This document shows positions 1 through 5,936 of a stretch of 6,058 nt of DNA, piece after piece. The notes under the pieces were generated by a model. The model was not told the origin of the DNA and did not search any database. It saw only the letters and a list, made by a program, of their open reading frames with translations. Location: the NCBI GenBank assembly GCA_036393835.1, contig DASWGI010000062.1:1-6058 (forward strand), in the 5' to 3' direction. Every line of letters begins with the position of its first letter. Position 1 is the stretch's first letter. Made by a program: the position numbers and the translations under genes. The stretch is from VBKO01 sp036393835. GTDB lineage: Bacteria; Myxococcota; Myxococcia; Myxococcales; 40CM-4-68-19.

Positions 1-587
1 CCCAGGACGGACCCTTCCCCGGTGTCACCGGGCGCGCGCCTGTTCCCGGTTGCGCCGTCCGCCCGGCCGCGCGGATCGGAGACCACCTTGGCCAGCCCCC
101 AATCGAGCACCAGCACTTCGCCGAACGGCCCGATCATCACGTTCTGGGGCTTCAAGTCGCGGTGCAGCACGCCGCGCGCGTGCGCGAACGCCACCGCCTC
201 GGCGACGCGCAGGAAGACCCGCAACCGCTCCGCCAAGGAAAGGCGCGCGGTCGACTGGTCGAGCCGTTCGCCTTCGACCAGCTTCATGGTGTAGAAGGCG
301 CGCCCGTCGCCGAGCCGTCCCACGTCGTGCACGGGGACGATGCCCGGGTGCTCGAGCCGCGCCAGCACCTCCGCCTCGCGCCGCAAGCGCGCCTCTGTCT
401 CGGGGTCCTCGAGGTCGAGCACTTTGAGGGCCACGCGCCGGCCCAGCTCGGTGTCCAGGGCGACGTACACGGTCCCCATCCCGCCGCTGCCGGCGACGCC
501 GGCGAGCCGGTAGCGGGTGCCCGAGAGGTCCGGCTCGCGCACCGACTGCCGCAGCCGCGCCAGCGCGGCGTCGTCGAGGCGGCTCAC
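1..587 (-). CDS. Serine/threonine protein kinase, Hanks/PknB type (partial, C-terminus beyond window)
   Basis: This is the N-terminal 195 residues of a Hanks-type Ser/Thr kinase, read from a GTG at 587. The glycine-rich loop GSGGMGTVY spans residues 33-41. The ATP-anchoring lysine is K55 in VALKVL, with a probable alphaC glutamate at E71 or E73. The catalytic loop HRDLKPQN is at 142-149 (D144 catalytic, N149 metal-binding). The magnesium motif is DWG at 162-164 instead of DFG, a variant I recall as common in kinases paired with sigma factors. The activation segment has a roughly 30-residue Gly/Arg/Asp-rich stretch, and the reading leaves the window just where a GTPxYMxPEQ motif would be expected. 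The GTG overlaps the sigma-factor stop as GTGA, indicating translational coupling, and GGACGGA just upstream is a weak Shine-Dalgarno. No later start is possible without losing the fold. The kinase probably phosphorylates the partner sigma factor (inference). Sensor or membrane domains, if any, lie outside the window. Confidence 0.95.
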   Translation of the reverse strand, partial: MSRLDDAALARLRQSVREPDLSGTRYRLAGVAGSGGMGTVYVALDTELGRRVALKVLDLEDPETEARLRREAEVLARLEHPGIVPVHDVGRLGDGRAFYTMKLVEGERLDQSTARLSLAERLRVFLRVAEAVAFAHARGVLHRDLKPQNVMIGPFGEVLVLDWGLAKVVSDPRGRADGATGNRRAPGDTGEGSVL

Positions 588-1327
588 GATCCGTCCAGCC
601 GGAGCAAGGTTCGCGCTTCCTCGCGGAGCTCGCTCTCCGTGGCCGTGCACTCCCGGAGCAGATCGAGCAGGACCTCGCGCAGCTTCCGGCGCGCCCAGGC
701 GAGCCGGTTCGTGACGTCGGTGGTGGCGATGCCGAAGCGGCGCGCCAGGTCGGCGTAGGACGGGCGCTCCGCTCCCTCCTCCAGGTCGTAGGCCTCCAGC
801 AGCGCGAACTGCTGCGACTTGCCCTCGCGCGCGCAACGGTCGCGCAGCCGTTCCAGCGCCGCCGCGAACAGGCCGCGCGCCCACTCCCGCTCGAAGAGCA
901 CGTCGGGCGGCTCCGCCGCGCCCGCCGCCTTCTCGATCTCCGCGCGCGCCCCCTCGAAGTCGAAGGGGATCGCCGCCACTCCCCCGCCGCGCTTGAGGCG
1001 GCGCGCCGCCCTGCTCCCGCCCCCGGCGACCCGATCGATGCAGGCGCGCAGGAAGGTGCGCAGGCGGGAACGGGCAGGGTCGAACCTCGCCAAGAGGTCC
1101 TTCTCGAGCAGGTGCGCGAAGAACTCCTGGGTGAGATCGGCGGCGTCGTCGTGCGGCCTGCGCCAGTGCAGCCGCAGGTAGCCGTACACCGGGCGCCAGT
1201 ACGCCTCGGCCAGCGCGGACAGGCCGCGCCGCCGCTGCTCCTCGTCGCCGCCGCGGATCGCGGCGAGCGCCGAATGCCGGGTCGCCGGGAAGCCGCGCGC
1301 GAGGCGCTCGTCGGCGGTGCGCGCCAT
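584..1327 (-). CDS. ECF-like RNA polymerase sigma factor of the kinase-associated type
   Basis: This 247-residue sigma-70-family factor has the two ECF domains. Region sigma2 spans about residues 38-105 and includes AEAYWRPVYGYLR and the core-binding segment DDAADLTQEFFAHLLEK (60-76). The DNA-melting part follows as FDPARSRLRTFLRACI. A 40-50-residue Arg/Ala-rich linker comes next. Region sigma4 (about 145-224) ends in the helix-turn-helix SYADLARRFGIATTDVTNRL and the helix ARRKLREVLLDLL, followed by a short acidic tail. The opening with FPATRHSALAAI, the TQEFF motif and the length above a minimal ECF factor match the type found beside Ser/Thr kinases in planctomycetes and myxobacteria. No anti-sigma gene is visible; the next gene in the operon is a kinase, sharing GTGA. 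The ATG at 1327 opens the family-typical N-terminus but lacks a clear Shine-Dalgarno. Target promoters cannot be inferred from this window. Confidence 0.9.
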   Translation of the reverse strand: MARTADERLARGFPATRHSALAAIRGGDEEQRRRGLSALAEAYWRPVYGYLRLHWRRPHDDAADLTQEFFAHLLEKDLLARFDPARSRLRTFLRACIDRVAGGGSRAARRLKRGGGVAAIPFDFEGARAEIEKAAGAAEPPDVLFEREWARGLFAAALERLRDRCAREGKSQQFALLEAYDLEEGAERPSYADLARRFGIATTDVTNRLAWARRKLREVLLDLLRECTATESELREEARTLLRLDGS

Positions 1328-1417
1328 CGGGCCGATTCTGGGGCCGGAAGCGTGCCCCCGCCAAGTCGACCTCCACCGGCCAGGGGGCGGGCGCCACTAC
1401 TCGAGTCGACGGTCCAT

Positions 1418-1423
1418 TGTCAA
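1418..1423 (-). promoter_or_regulatory. Candidate -35 element (TTGACA) for the sigma/kinase operon
   Basis: A perfect TTGACA hexamer reads toward the sigma gene about 90 bp before its ATG. The best -10-like hexamer at 16-17 bp spacing is poor (AGTAGT or overlapping forms, at most 3 of 6 matches), so only the -35 half is convincing. A GTCGACT heptamer lies in the spacer and recurs 40 bp further downstream. This may be an activator-dependent or alternative-sigma promoter, or chance. Confidence 0.25.
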
Positions 1424-1520
1424 TCGGTCAGCCGCGCCTTGCGCGCGCTCGGACCCATGGCTAGCTGGCCGGCGGGCGGGCGCCTCCACCTTCCGTCATC
1501 CGCTCATATCGCTCTCTTCC

Positions 1521-1542
1521 GGCGGTCCGCTCCGCGGGCGCC
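1521..1542 (+). promoter_or_regulatory. Leader stem-loop directly upstream of the protease ribosome-binding site
   Basis: Bases 1521-1524 (GGCG) can pair with 1539-1542 (CGCC), and 1527-1530 (CCGC) with 1534-1537 (GCGG). This leaves a TCC loop and a small internal asymmetry (GT opposite G). All eight pairs are G-C. The hairpin ends at the base immediately before AGAAAGGA, so it could influence ribosome access or mRNA stability. GC-rich DNA forms such stems by chance fairly often. Confidence 0.3.
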
Positions 1543-1550
1543 AGAAAGGA
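1543..1550 (+). promoter_or_regulatory. Ribosome-binding site fixing the protease start
   Basis: AGAAAGGA lies 8 nt before the ATG at 1559. It is the only good Shine-Dalgarno near the upstream in-frame start codons, and it puts the start directly before a signal sequence with a lipobox-like cysteine. An in-frame ATG at 1454 would add 35 residues without signal-peptide character. Confidence 0.7.
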
Positions 1551-1558
1551 TTCCCGGA

Positions 1559-3541
1559 ATGCGCGTCGGCATTCTCGCCGCGATCCTCGTCGCGACATCC
1601 ATCCTCGGTTGCGGTCCCGAGGGCAGCCCCGGCGGGTCCGAGCCGGCTTTCAAACACGTTCCCTCCGGGACCGTGCTGCGCGCCGAGCGCCCGGTGCCCG
1701 GACAGTACCTGGTGGTCTTCAACGAAGGGCGGGTCGCCAAGGACGCCGTCGACGCGCAGGCCGACGAGCTCGCGCGCCGCCACGGCGGCCGCGTGTTCGC
1801 CAGCTGGCGCCACGCGGTGCGCGGCTTCGCCGCCCGGATGTCGACGGCGCAGGCGCAGGCCGTGGCGCAGGATCCGCGGGTCGCCTGGGTGGAGGAGGAC
1901 GCCGAGATCCACCTCGACACCACGCAGACCGGCGCCACGTGGGGCCTCGATCGCATCGACCAGCGCAACCTGCCTCTCGACGGGAACTACACCTTCAACG
2001 TCGACGGCACCGGCGTGAGCGCATACATCATCGACACCGGCATCCGCACCACGCACACGCAGTTCGGGGGACGGGCGAGCGGCGCGTTCACCGCGGTGAA
2101 CGACGGGAACGGCACGAACGATTGCAACGGGCACGGTACGCACGTGTCGGGCACGGTCGGCGGATCGACCTTCGGCGTCGCCAAGAACGTGCGGCTCTTC
2201 GCGGTGCGGGTGCTCGACTGCACCGGCTCGGGGACGACGGCAGGGGTGATCTCGGGGGTCGACTGGGTGACGAACAACCACGCGTCGCCGGCGGTGGCGA
2301 ACATGAGCCTGGGCGGCGGGGCGTCCACCACGCTGGACCAGGCCGTGAACAACTCGATCGCGTCGGGCGTGACCTACGCGATCGCGGCCGGCAACTCGAA
2401 CGTCAGCGCCTGCACGCAGTCGCCGGCCCGCGTCGCGAACGCGATCACAGTTGGCGCCAGCGACATCAACGACGTGCGGGCCAGCTTCTCCAACTTCGGC
2501 ACCTGCGTGGACCTGTTCGGGCCGGGCGTGAACATCACCTCGTCCTGGGCGACCAGCGACACCGCAACCAACACCATCAGCGGCACCTCGATGGCGACTC
2601 CGCACGTGGCGGGGACGGCCGCGCTCTTCCTGCAGGCGAACCCCACCGCCACTCCCGCGCAGGTGGCCTCCGCGCTGGTGGCGAACGCCACCGCCGGCGT
2701 GCTCGCGAGCGTGGGCACCGGATCGCCCAACCTCCTCCTCTACGAGGCGTTCATCGGCGCGCCGGCCGACGCGACGCCGCCCACCGTGTCGCTCACGGCG
2801 CCCGCGGCGGGCGCTACGGTGAGCGGGACCGCGGTGACGCTCTCCGCCACGGCGGCGGACGACGTGGCCGTCGCCAAGGTGGACTTCTTCGTCGACGGGG
2901 CGCTGGTCGGGACCGACACTTCGTCGCCGTACTCCATCTCCTGGAACAGCACCACGGTCGCCAACAGCTCCCATTCCTTCACCGCGCGCGCGACCGACAC
3001 GGCCGGGAACGCAACCACCTCGGCCGCCGTGACGGCGACGGTGTCGAATGCCACCACGTGCGCCACGACCAGCCAGCTCCTCGGCAACCCGGGATTCGAG
3101 ACGGGGGCGGCGGCCCCCTGGACGGCGACGGCCGGCGTGATCGACGGCAGCGCCAGTCCGGCCCCGCGGTCTGGCCGGTTCAAGGCGTGGCTCGACGGCT
3201 ACGGAGTCTCGCACGTCGACGACCTGTTCCAGACGGTGACCATCCCGGCGGGAGCGTGCAGCGCGACGTTCAGCTTCTGGCTGTGGATCACCACTGCCGA
3301 GACGACCACCATCACGGCGTTCGACACCCTGAGCGTCACCGTCCGGAACTCGGCCGGCACGGTGCTCTCGACCCTGGCGACCTTCTCGAACCTGAACAAG
3401 TCCGCCGGCTACGTGCAGCGGAGCTTCGACCTCTCCGCGTTCAAGGGGCAGACGGTGAGACTGCAGTTCCACGGGGTCGAGGACGTCTCCCTGCAGACGA
3501 GCTTCATCATCGACGACACGGCGCTCACGGTCACGCAGTAG
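1559..3541 (+). CDS. Secreted S8 serine protease (proteinase K/aqualysin type) with Ig-like and C-terminal beta-rich domains
   Basis: This 660-residue extracellular subtilase starts with a hydrophobic signal ending in SILGC, a lipobox-like site with C18. An inhibitor I9 propeptide follows at about 48-116 (PGQYLVVF to WVEEDAEI), and the mature enzyme should begin near 120-124. The catalytic triad is D159 (IIDTG), H192 (NGHGTHVSG) and S344 (GTSMATPH), with oxyanion N279 (AAGN). Cysteines C189/C221 and C285/C316 are 32 and 31 residues apart, the spacing of the two aqualysin I disulfides. After the protease domain (to about 400) come an Ig-like domain (about 405-495; TPPTVSLTAP to DTAGN) and a 160-residue beta-rich domain opening LLGNPGFETG, with C501 and C567 as a possible disulfide. 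These tails probably aid substrate or surface binding. The gene stands alone between a divergent and a convergent neighbour. It should be self-activated by removal of the propeptide; substrate is unknown. Confidence 0.95.
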   Translation: MRVGILAAILVATSILGCGPEGSPGGSEPAFKHVPSGTVLRAERPVPGQYLVVFNEGRVAKDAVDAQADELARRHGGRVFASWRHAVRGFAARMSTAQAQAVAQDPRVAWVEEDAEIHLDTTQTGATWGLDRIDQRNLPLDGNYTFNVDGTGVSAYIIDTGIRTTHTQFGGRASGAFTAVNDGNGTNDCNGHGTHVSGTVGGSTFGVAKNVRLFAVRVLDCTGSGTTAGVISGVDWVTNNHASPAVANMSLGGGASTTLDQAVNNSIASGVTYAIAAGNSNVSACTQSPARVANAITVGASDINDVRASFSNFGTCVDLFGPGVNITSSWATSDTATNTISGTSMATPHVAGTAALFLQANPTATPAQVASALVANATAGVLASVGTGSPNLLLYEAFIGAPADATPPTVSLTAPAAGATVSGTAVTLSATAADDVAVAKVDFFVDGALVGTDTSSPYSISWNSTTVANSSHSFTARATDTAGNATTSAAVTATVSNATTCATTSQLLGNPGFETGAAAPWTATAGVIDGSASPAPRSGRFKAWLDGYGVSHVDDLFQTVTIPAGACSATFSFWLWITTAETTTITAFDTLSVTVRNSAGTVLSTLATFSNLNKSAGYVQRSFDLSAFKGQTVRLQFHGVEDVSLQTSFIIDDTALTVTQ

Positions 3542-3548
3542 AGAAGCA

Positions 3549-3589
3549 GCGCGACGGCCCGGCGGCGATGGCGGGCCGGGCCGTCGCGC
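3549..3589. terminator. Perfect 15-bp stem-loop between convergent genes (probable bidirectional terminator)
   Basis: Bases 3549-3563 are the exact reverse complement of 3575-3589, with an 11-nt loop. The structure starts 8 nt after the protease stop and ends 28 nt before the stop of the opposing membrane-protein gene. No run of T follows on the plus strand. On the minus strand the stem is followed by the moderately T-rich TGCTTCTCTAC. A second 5-bp hairpin (3590-3594 with 3601-3605) directly abuts it. Position and perfect pairing support a terminator or mRNA-protecting structure, but lack of a U-tract leaves the mechanism open. Confidence 0.6.
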
Positions 3590-3616
3590 GCGCACCGGCT
3601 TGCGCAGTGGGCCAGG

Positions 3617-4090
3617 TCAAGCGGCTGGGTATGGGCGCAGCGATCGGGCGATCAGGCCCAGCCCCGCGGCCAGCAGGACGAACATCAGGAGCGTGTTGAA
3701 CAGGCTGGTCGGCTCCCACCGGATGGAGAGGCTCATCAGGATCGCGGCCAGGATGGTCAGCACTCCGCCCGCGGTCAGGATCCAGCCCAGCTTGCTCTTG
3801 CCGTCGAAGAACAGGACCCCCACGCCGATCAGCAGCGGGAGCATGGTGAGCCCGAACCCGGCGGGCCGGCTCCAGCCCCACAGCCCGAAGAAGGTGAACG
3901 ACGAGGTCACCTGCACCTGGTTGAGCACCAGGTAGCCGCCGACCACGGTCAGGAGGAGGCCGAGGAAGAAGGTGCCCACGCCGCCCGGGGTGCCGCCCGC
4001 GCCGCGCGCCTGCGGCGGGTTGGTCAGCGCCTGGTCCTCCACCAGTCTGGACAGCTCCTGGGTCTGCTTCCGCGGGTCGAGGTCGGCCAT
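3617..4090 (-). CDS. Small membrane protein with four predicted helices, function unknown
   Basis: This 157-residue protein starts MADLDPRKQTQELSRLVEDQ. A polar, partly Gly/Pro-rich N-terminus (1-36) is followed by four hydrophobic segments at about 37-57, 79-95, 101-119 and 130-148, consistent with an integral inner-membrane protein. A short loop holding FFGLWGWSRP separates helices 1 and 2, and DGKSK lies between helices 2 and 3. No catalytic motif or named family is recognisable. The ATG at 4090 has only a weak AGG close in front. A TACAAT hexamer ends 6 nt before the ATG, which would place a transcript start at or beside the start codon. It lies 107 bp downstream of the GGT-like gene on the same strand, so read-through is possible. 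Hydrophobic pattern and codon use support a real gene. Confidence 0.8.
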   Translation of the reverse strand: MADLDPRKQTQELSRLVEDQALTNPPQARGAGGTPGGVGTFFLGLLLTVVGGYLVLNQVQVTSSFTFFGLWGWSRPAGFGLTMLPLLIGVGVLFFDGKSKLGWILTAGGVLTILAAILMSLSIRWEPTSLFNTLLMFVLLAAGLGLIARSLRPYPAA

Positions 4091-4096
4091 GCCTGG

Positions 4097-4102
4097 ATTG
4101 TA
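4097..4102 (-). promoter_or_regulatory. Candidate -10 element for the membrane-protein gene
   Basis: TACAAT matches the -10 consensus at five of six positions and ends 6 nt before the ATG at 4090. No convincing -35 lies 16-18 bp upstream (nearest is CTGGCC). If used, it would give a leaderless or nearly leaderless mRNA. Confidence 0.3.
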
Positions 4103-4177
4103 CGGCTCGCCGCCGGTCGGGCCAGGAATCGTCCGGCCAGAGCGCATCCCACACCGTTCCGCGCTCGGAAAGCGTAG

Positions 4178-4196
4178 CGCCGCCCCATCGGCGGCG
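4178..4196 (-). terminator. Stem-loop immediately after the GGT-like gene (weak terminator or attenuator candidate)
   Basis: Bases 4178-4184 (CGCCGCC) pair exactly with 4190-4196 (GGCGGCG) around a 5-nt loop, one base past the TAG stop at 4198. No T-tract follows directly in the minus direction. It may reduce, rather than block, transcription into the membrane-protein gene. GC-rich sequence makes chance a real alternative. Confidence 0.3.
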
Positions 4197-4197
4197 A

Positions 4198-5898
4198 CTA
4201 ACGCCGGGGCTCGAAGGCCGGAGCGGGCACCGGGATCGCTTCTCCGTCGTGCCGCGGGTCGCTGGCGCCGAACTTCACGCCGGTGCGGGCGTCGTAGAGC
4301 ACGGCCTGGCCGTATCCGAAGTTCGGCGTGCGGGGAGGCCGCACCTCCAGCTTGTGCCCGAGCCCGGCGAGCTGCGCGCGGACCTGCTCCGGGACGCTGG
4401 ACTCGATCTCCACGTCGCACCCTTCGAAGCTGCCCTTGGTGAAGCGCCCCGCCTCCAGCGCCTGCTGGATGCTCATGCCGTAGTCGACCACGTCGACCAC
4501 GAACTGGGCGTGCGCCTGCGCCTGGTTCCAGCCGCCCATGATGCCGAATCCGATCTTCACCTCTCCCTTCCTCAAGAAACCCGGGATGATGGTGTGCAGC
4601 GGGCGCTTGCGCGGCGCGAGCGTGTTGGGCAAGCCGGGCTCGAGCGTGAACAGCGCGCCCCGGTTGTGCAGCATGAAGCCCTTGTCCTTGGGCGTAAGGC
4701 CCGAGCCGAATCCGGAGTAGTTGCTCTGGATGAGCGAGACGATGTTGCCGTCCCGGTCCACCACGGTCAGGTAGATCGTGTCGCTTCCCTTCGCATCGGT
4801 GACCGAGGCGAGCTTGGTGGGCTCGACCTTGCACGCGGCGGCCTGCGGGTCGATGCGCGCCGCCCGGAGCGCGGCGCTCTCCTTTCCGAGCAATTCCGCG
4901 ACCGGGACCTGGCCGAAGCGGGGATCGCCCACGTACCGGAGCAGGTCGGCGTAGGCGAGCTTCTTCGCCTCGATCATCGTGTGCAGCGCGCGCGTCGAGT
5001 GGAACCCCCACTCGCCGAGCGGGAACCGCTCCAGGATGTTCAGCATCTCCAGCGCGGCGATGCCCTGCGAGTTGGGCGGGATCTCCGACACCGTCCAGCC
5101 GCGGTAGCTCGTCTGGATCGGCTGGACCCACTCGGGCTGGAACTCGGCCAGGTCGGAAAGCGCCATCGCGCCGCCCTGCTCGCGCACGATGTCCACGATG
5201 GCTTGCGCGGTGGGGCCCTCGTAGTAGCCGGCGCGGCCCTGCTCGGCGATGCGGCGCAGGGAGCGCGCGAGATCGGGGTTGCGGAAGATCTGCCCGGCGG
5301 CCGGAGCGCGGCCGTCGATGAGGAAGGTGGACCGCGAGTTGGGGTGCTCGGCGAGCATCTTCTCGGAGCGCGCCCACAACCCGGCGGTGATCTCCATCAG
5401 CGGGAAGCCCTGCTCGGCGTGGAAGATGGCCGGGGCGAGCGACACGGAAAGCGGGACCGCGCCGAAGCGCTTCTGCAGGGCGTCCCACCCCGCAACCACG
5501 CCGGGCACCGTGACCGTGAGCGCGCCGCGCTGGGGCAGCTTGTCCAAGCCGCCCTTGCTCCGCACGAACTCCGGGGTCATCCCCTTCGCCGACCACCCGC
5601 TGGCATTCAGGCCGTACAGCTTGTCCTCCTTCGCCAGGTAGATCAGCGCGAACAGATCGCCCCCGATCCCGCTCCCGGTCGGCTCCATCACGCCGGTGGT
5701 CGCGTTCGCGGCGATCGCCGCATCCACGGCGTTGCCGCCGCGCTCCAGGATCTGCACTCCCGCCGCTGCGGCGAGCGGCTGGCTGGAGGCCACCACGCCG
5801 TACCGCGAGGCGACCACGGAACGGCCGGGGACGGGCTCGCGCGCCGGGGCTGTGTTCGAAGGCGAAGCGGCGGCGAGGAGGAGGAGCGCGATCAGCAT
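4198..5898 (-). CDS. Gamma-glutamyltransferase-family Ntn hydrolase, YwrD-like, predicted exported
   Basis: This 566-residue protein belongs to the GGT family, whose precursors cut themselves into two subunits. The N-terminal part has family motifs ERGGNAVDAAIAANA (52-66), PTGSGIGGDLFALIY (73-87) and VPGVVAGW. The nucleophile is T374 in GSDTIYLTVVDRDGN, giving subunits of about 373 and 193 residues. G455-G456 in GIMGGWNQ match the oxyanion glycines. The sequence around T374 (IQSNYSGFGSGL, then LHNRGALFTL and KRPLHTIIP) resembles the YwrD-like branch rather than E. coli GGT. Residues that hold gamma-glutamyl substrates in E. coli (R114, Q430, D433, S462, S463) align to S100, R413, L416, H435 and T436, and the lid loop is missing. 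The substrate may therefore not be glutathione. Start: ATG at 5898 has GGAGG at 5 nt and a short hydrophobic signal (LIALLLLAAA). A GTG at 5931 would add 11 residues including Arg-Arg but has no Shine-Dalgarno. Confidence 0.92.
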   Translation of the reverse strand: MLIALLLLAAASPSNTAPAREPVPGRSVVASRYGVVASSQPLAAAAGVQILERGGNAVDAAIAANATTGVMEPTGSGIGGDLFALIYLAKEDKLYGLNASGWSAKGMTPEFVRSKGGLDKLPQRGALTVTVPGVVAGWDALQKRFGAVPLSVSLAPAIFHAEQGFPLMEITAGLWARSEKMLAEHPNSRSTFLIDGRAPAAGQIFRNPDLARSLRRIAEQGRAGYYEGPTAQAIVDIVREQGGAMALSDLAEFQPEWVQPIQTSYRGWTVSEIPPNSQGIAALEMLNILERFPLGEWGFHSTRALHTMIEAKKLAYADLLRYVGDPRFGQVPVAELLGKESAALRAARIDPQAAACKVEPTKLASVTDAKGSDTIYLTVVDRDGNIVSLIQSNYSGFGSGLTPKDKGFMLHNRGALFTLEPGLPNTLAPRKRPLHTIIPGFLRKGEVKIGFGIMGGWNQAQAHAQFVVDVVDYGMSIQQALEAGRFTKGSFEGCDVEIESSVPEQVRAQLAGLGHKLEVRPPRTPNFGYGQAVLYDARTGVKFGASDPRHDGEAIPVPAPAFEPRR

Positions 5899-5903
5899 GT
5901 GGG

Positions 5904-5908
5904 CCTCC
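5904..5908 (-). promoter_or_regulatory. Ribosome-binding site deciding the GGT-like start
   Basis: GGAGG on the minus strand is 5 nt before the ATG at 5898, a strong site. It favours that start over the in-frame GTG at 5931, which lies upstream of this site. Confidence 0.7.
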
Positions 5909-5936
5909 GGTCCGGTGCGCCTTCCTACCACCGCGT

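Noticed and set aside
22..758. Several plus-strand open frames over the kinase and sigma genes
   Set aside because: Low-complexity Arg/Ala/Pro translations opposite clear kinase and sigma motifs.
1112..1558. N-terminal extension of the protease frame, including an in-frame ATG at 1454
   Set aside because: The extension overlaps the sigma gene antisense, lacks a signal peptide, and the ATG at 1559 has the Shine-Dalgarno and a signal sequence.
1496..3595. 699-codon open frame antisense to the protease
   Set aside because: Arg/Gly/His/Val-rich low-complexity translation without any domain, fully opposite a gene with a complete catalytic triad; long antisense frames are expected in GC-rich DNA.
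1609..3699. 696-codon plus-strand frame overlapping the protease in another phase
   Set aside because: Translation is dominated by Arg, Gly and His with no recognisable motif; a frame shadow.
5899..5931. GTG start at 5931 for the GGT-like protein
   Set aside because: It would add two Arg to the n-region, but it has no Shine-Dalgarno, while GGAGG lies 5 nt before the ATG at 5898. Not excluded entirely.
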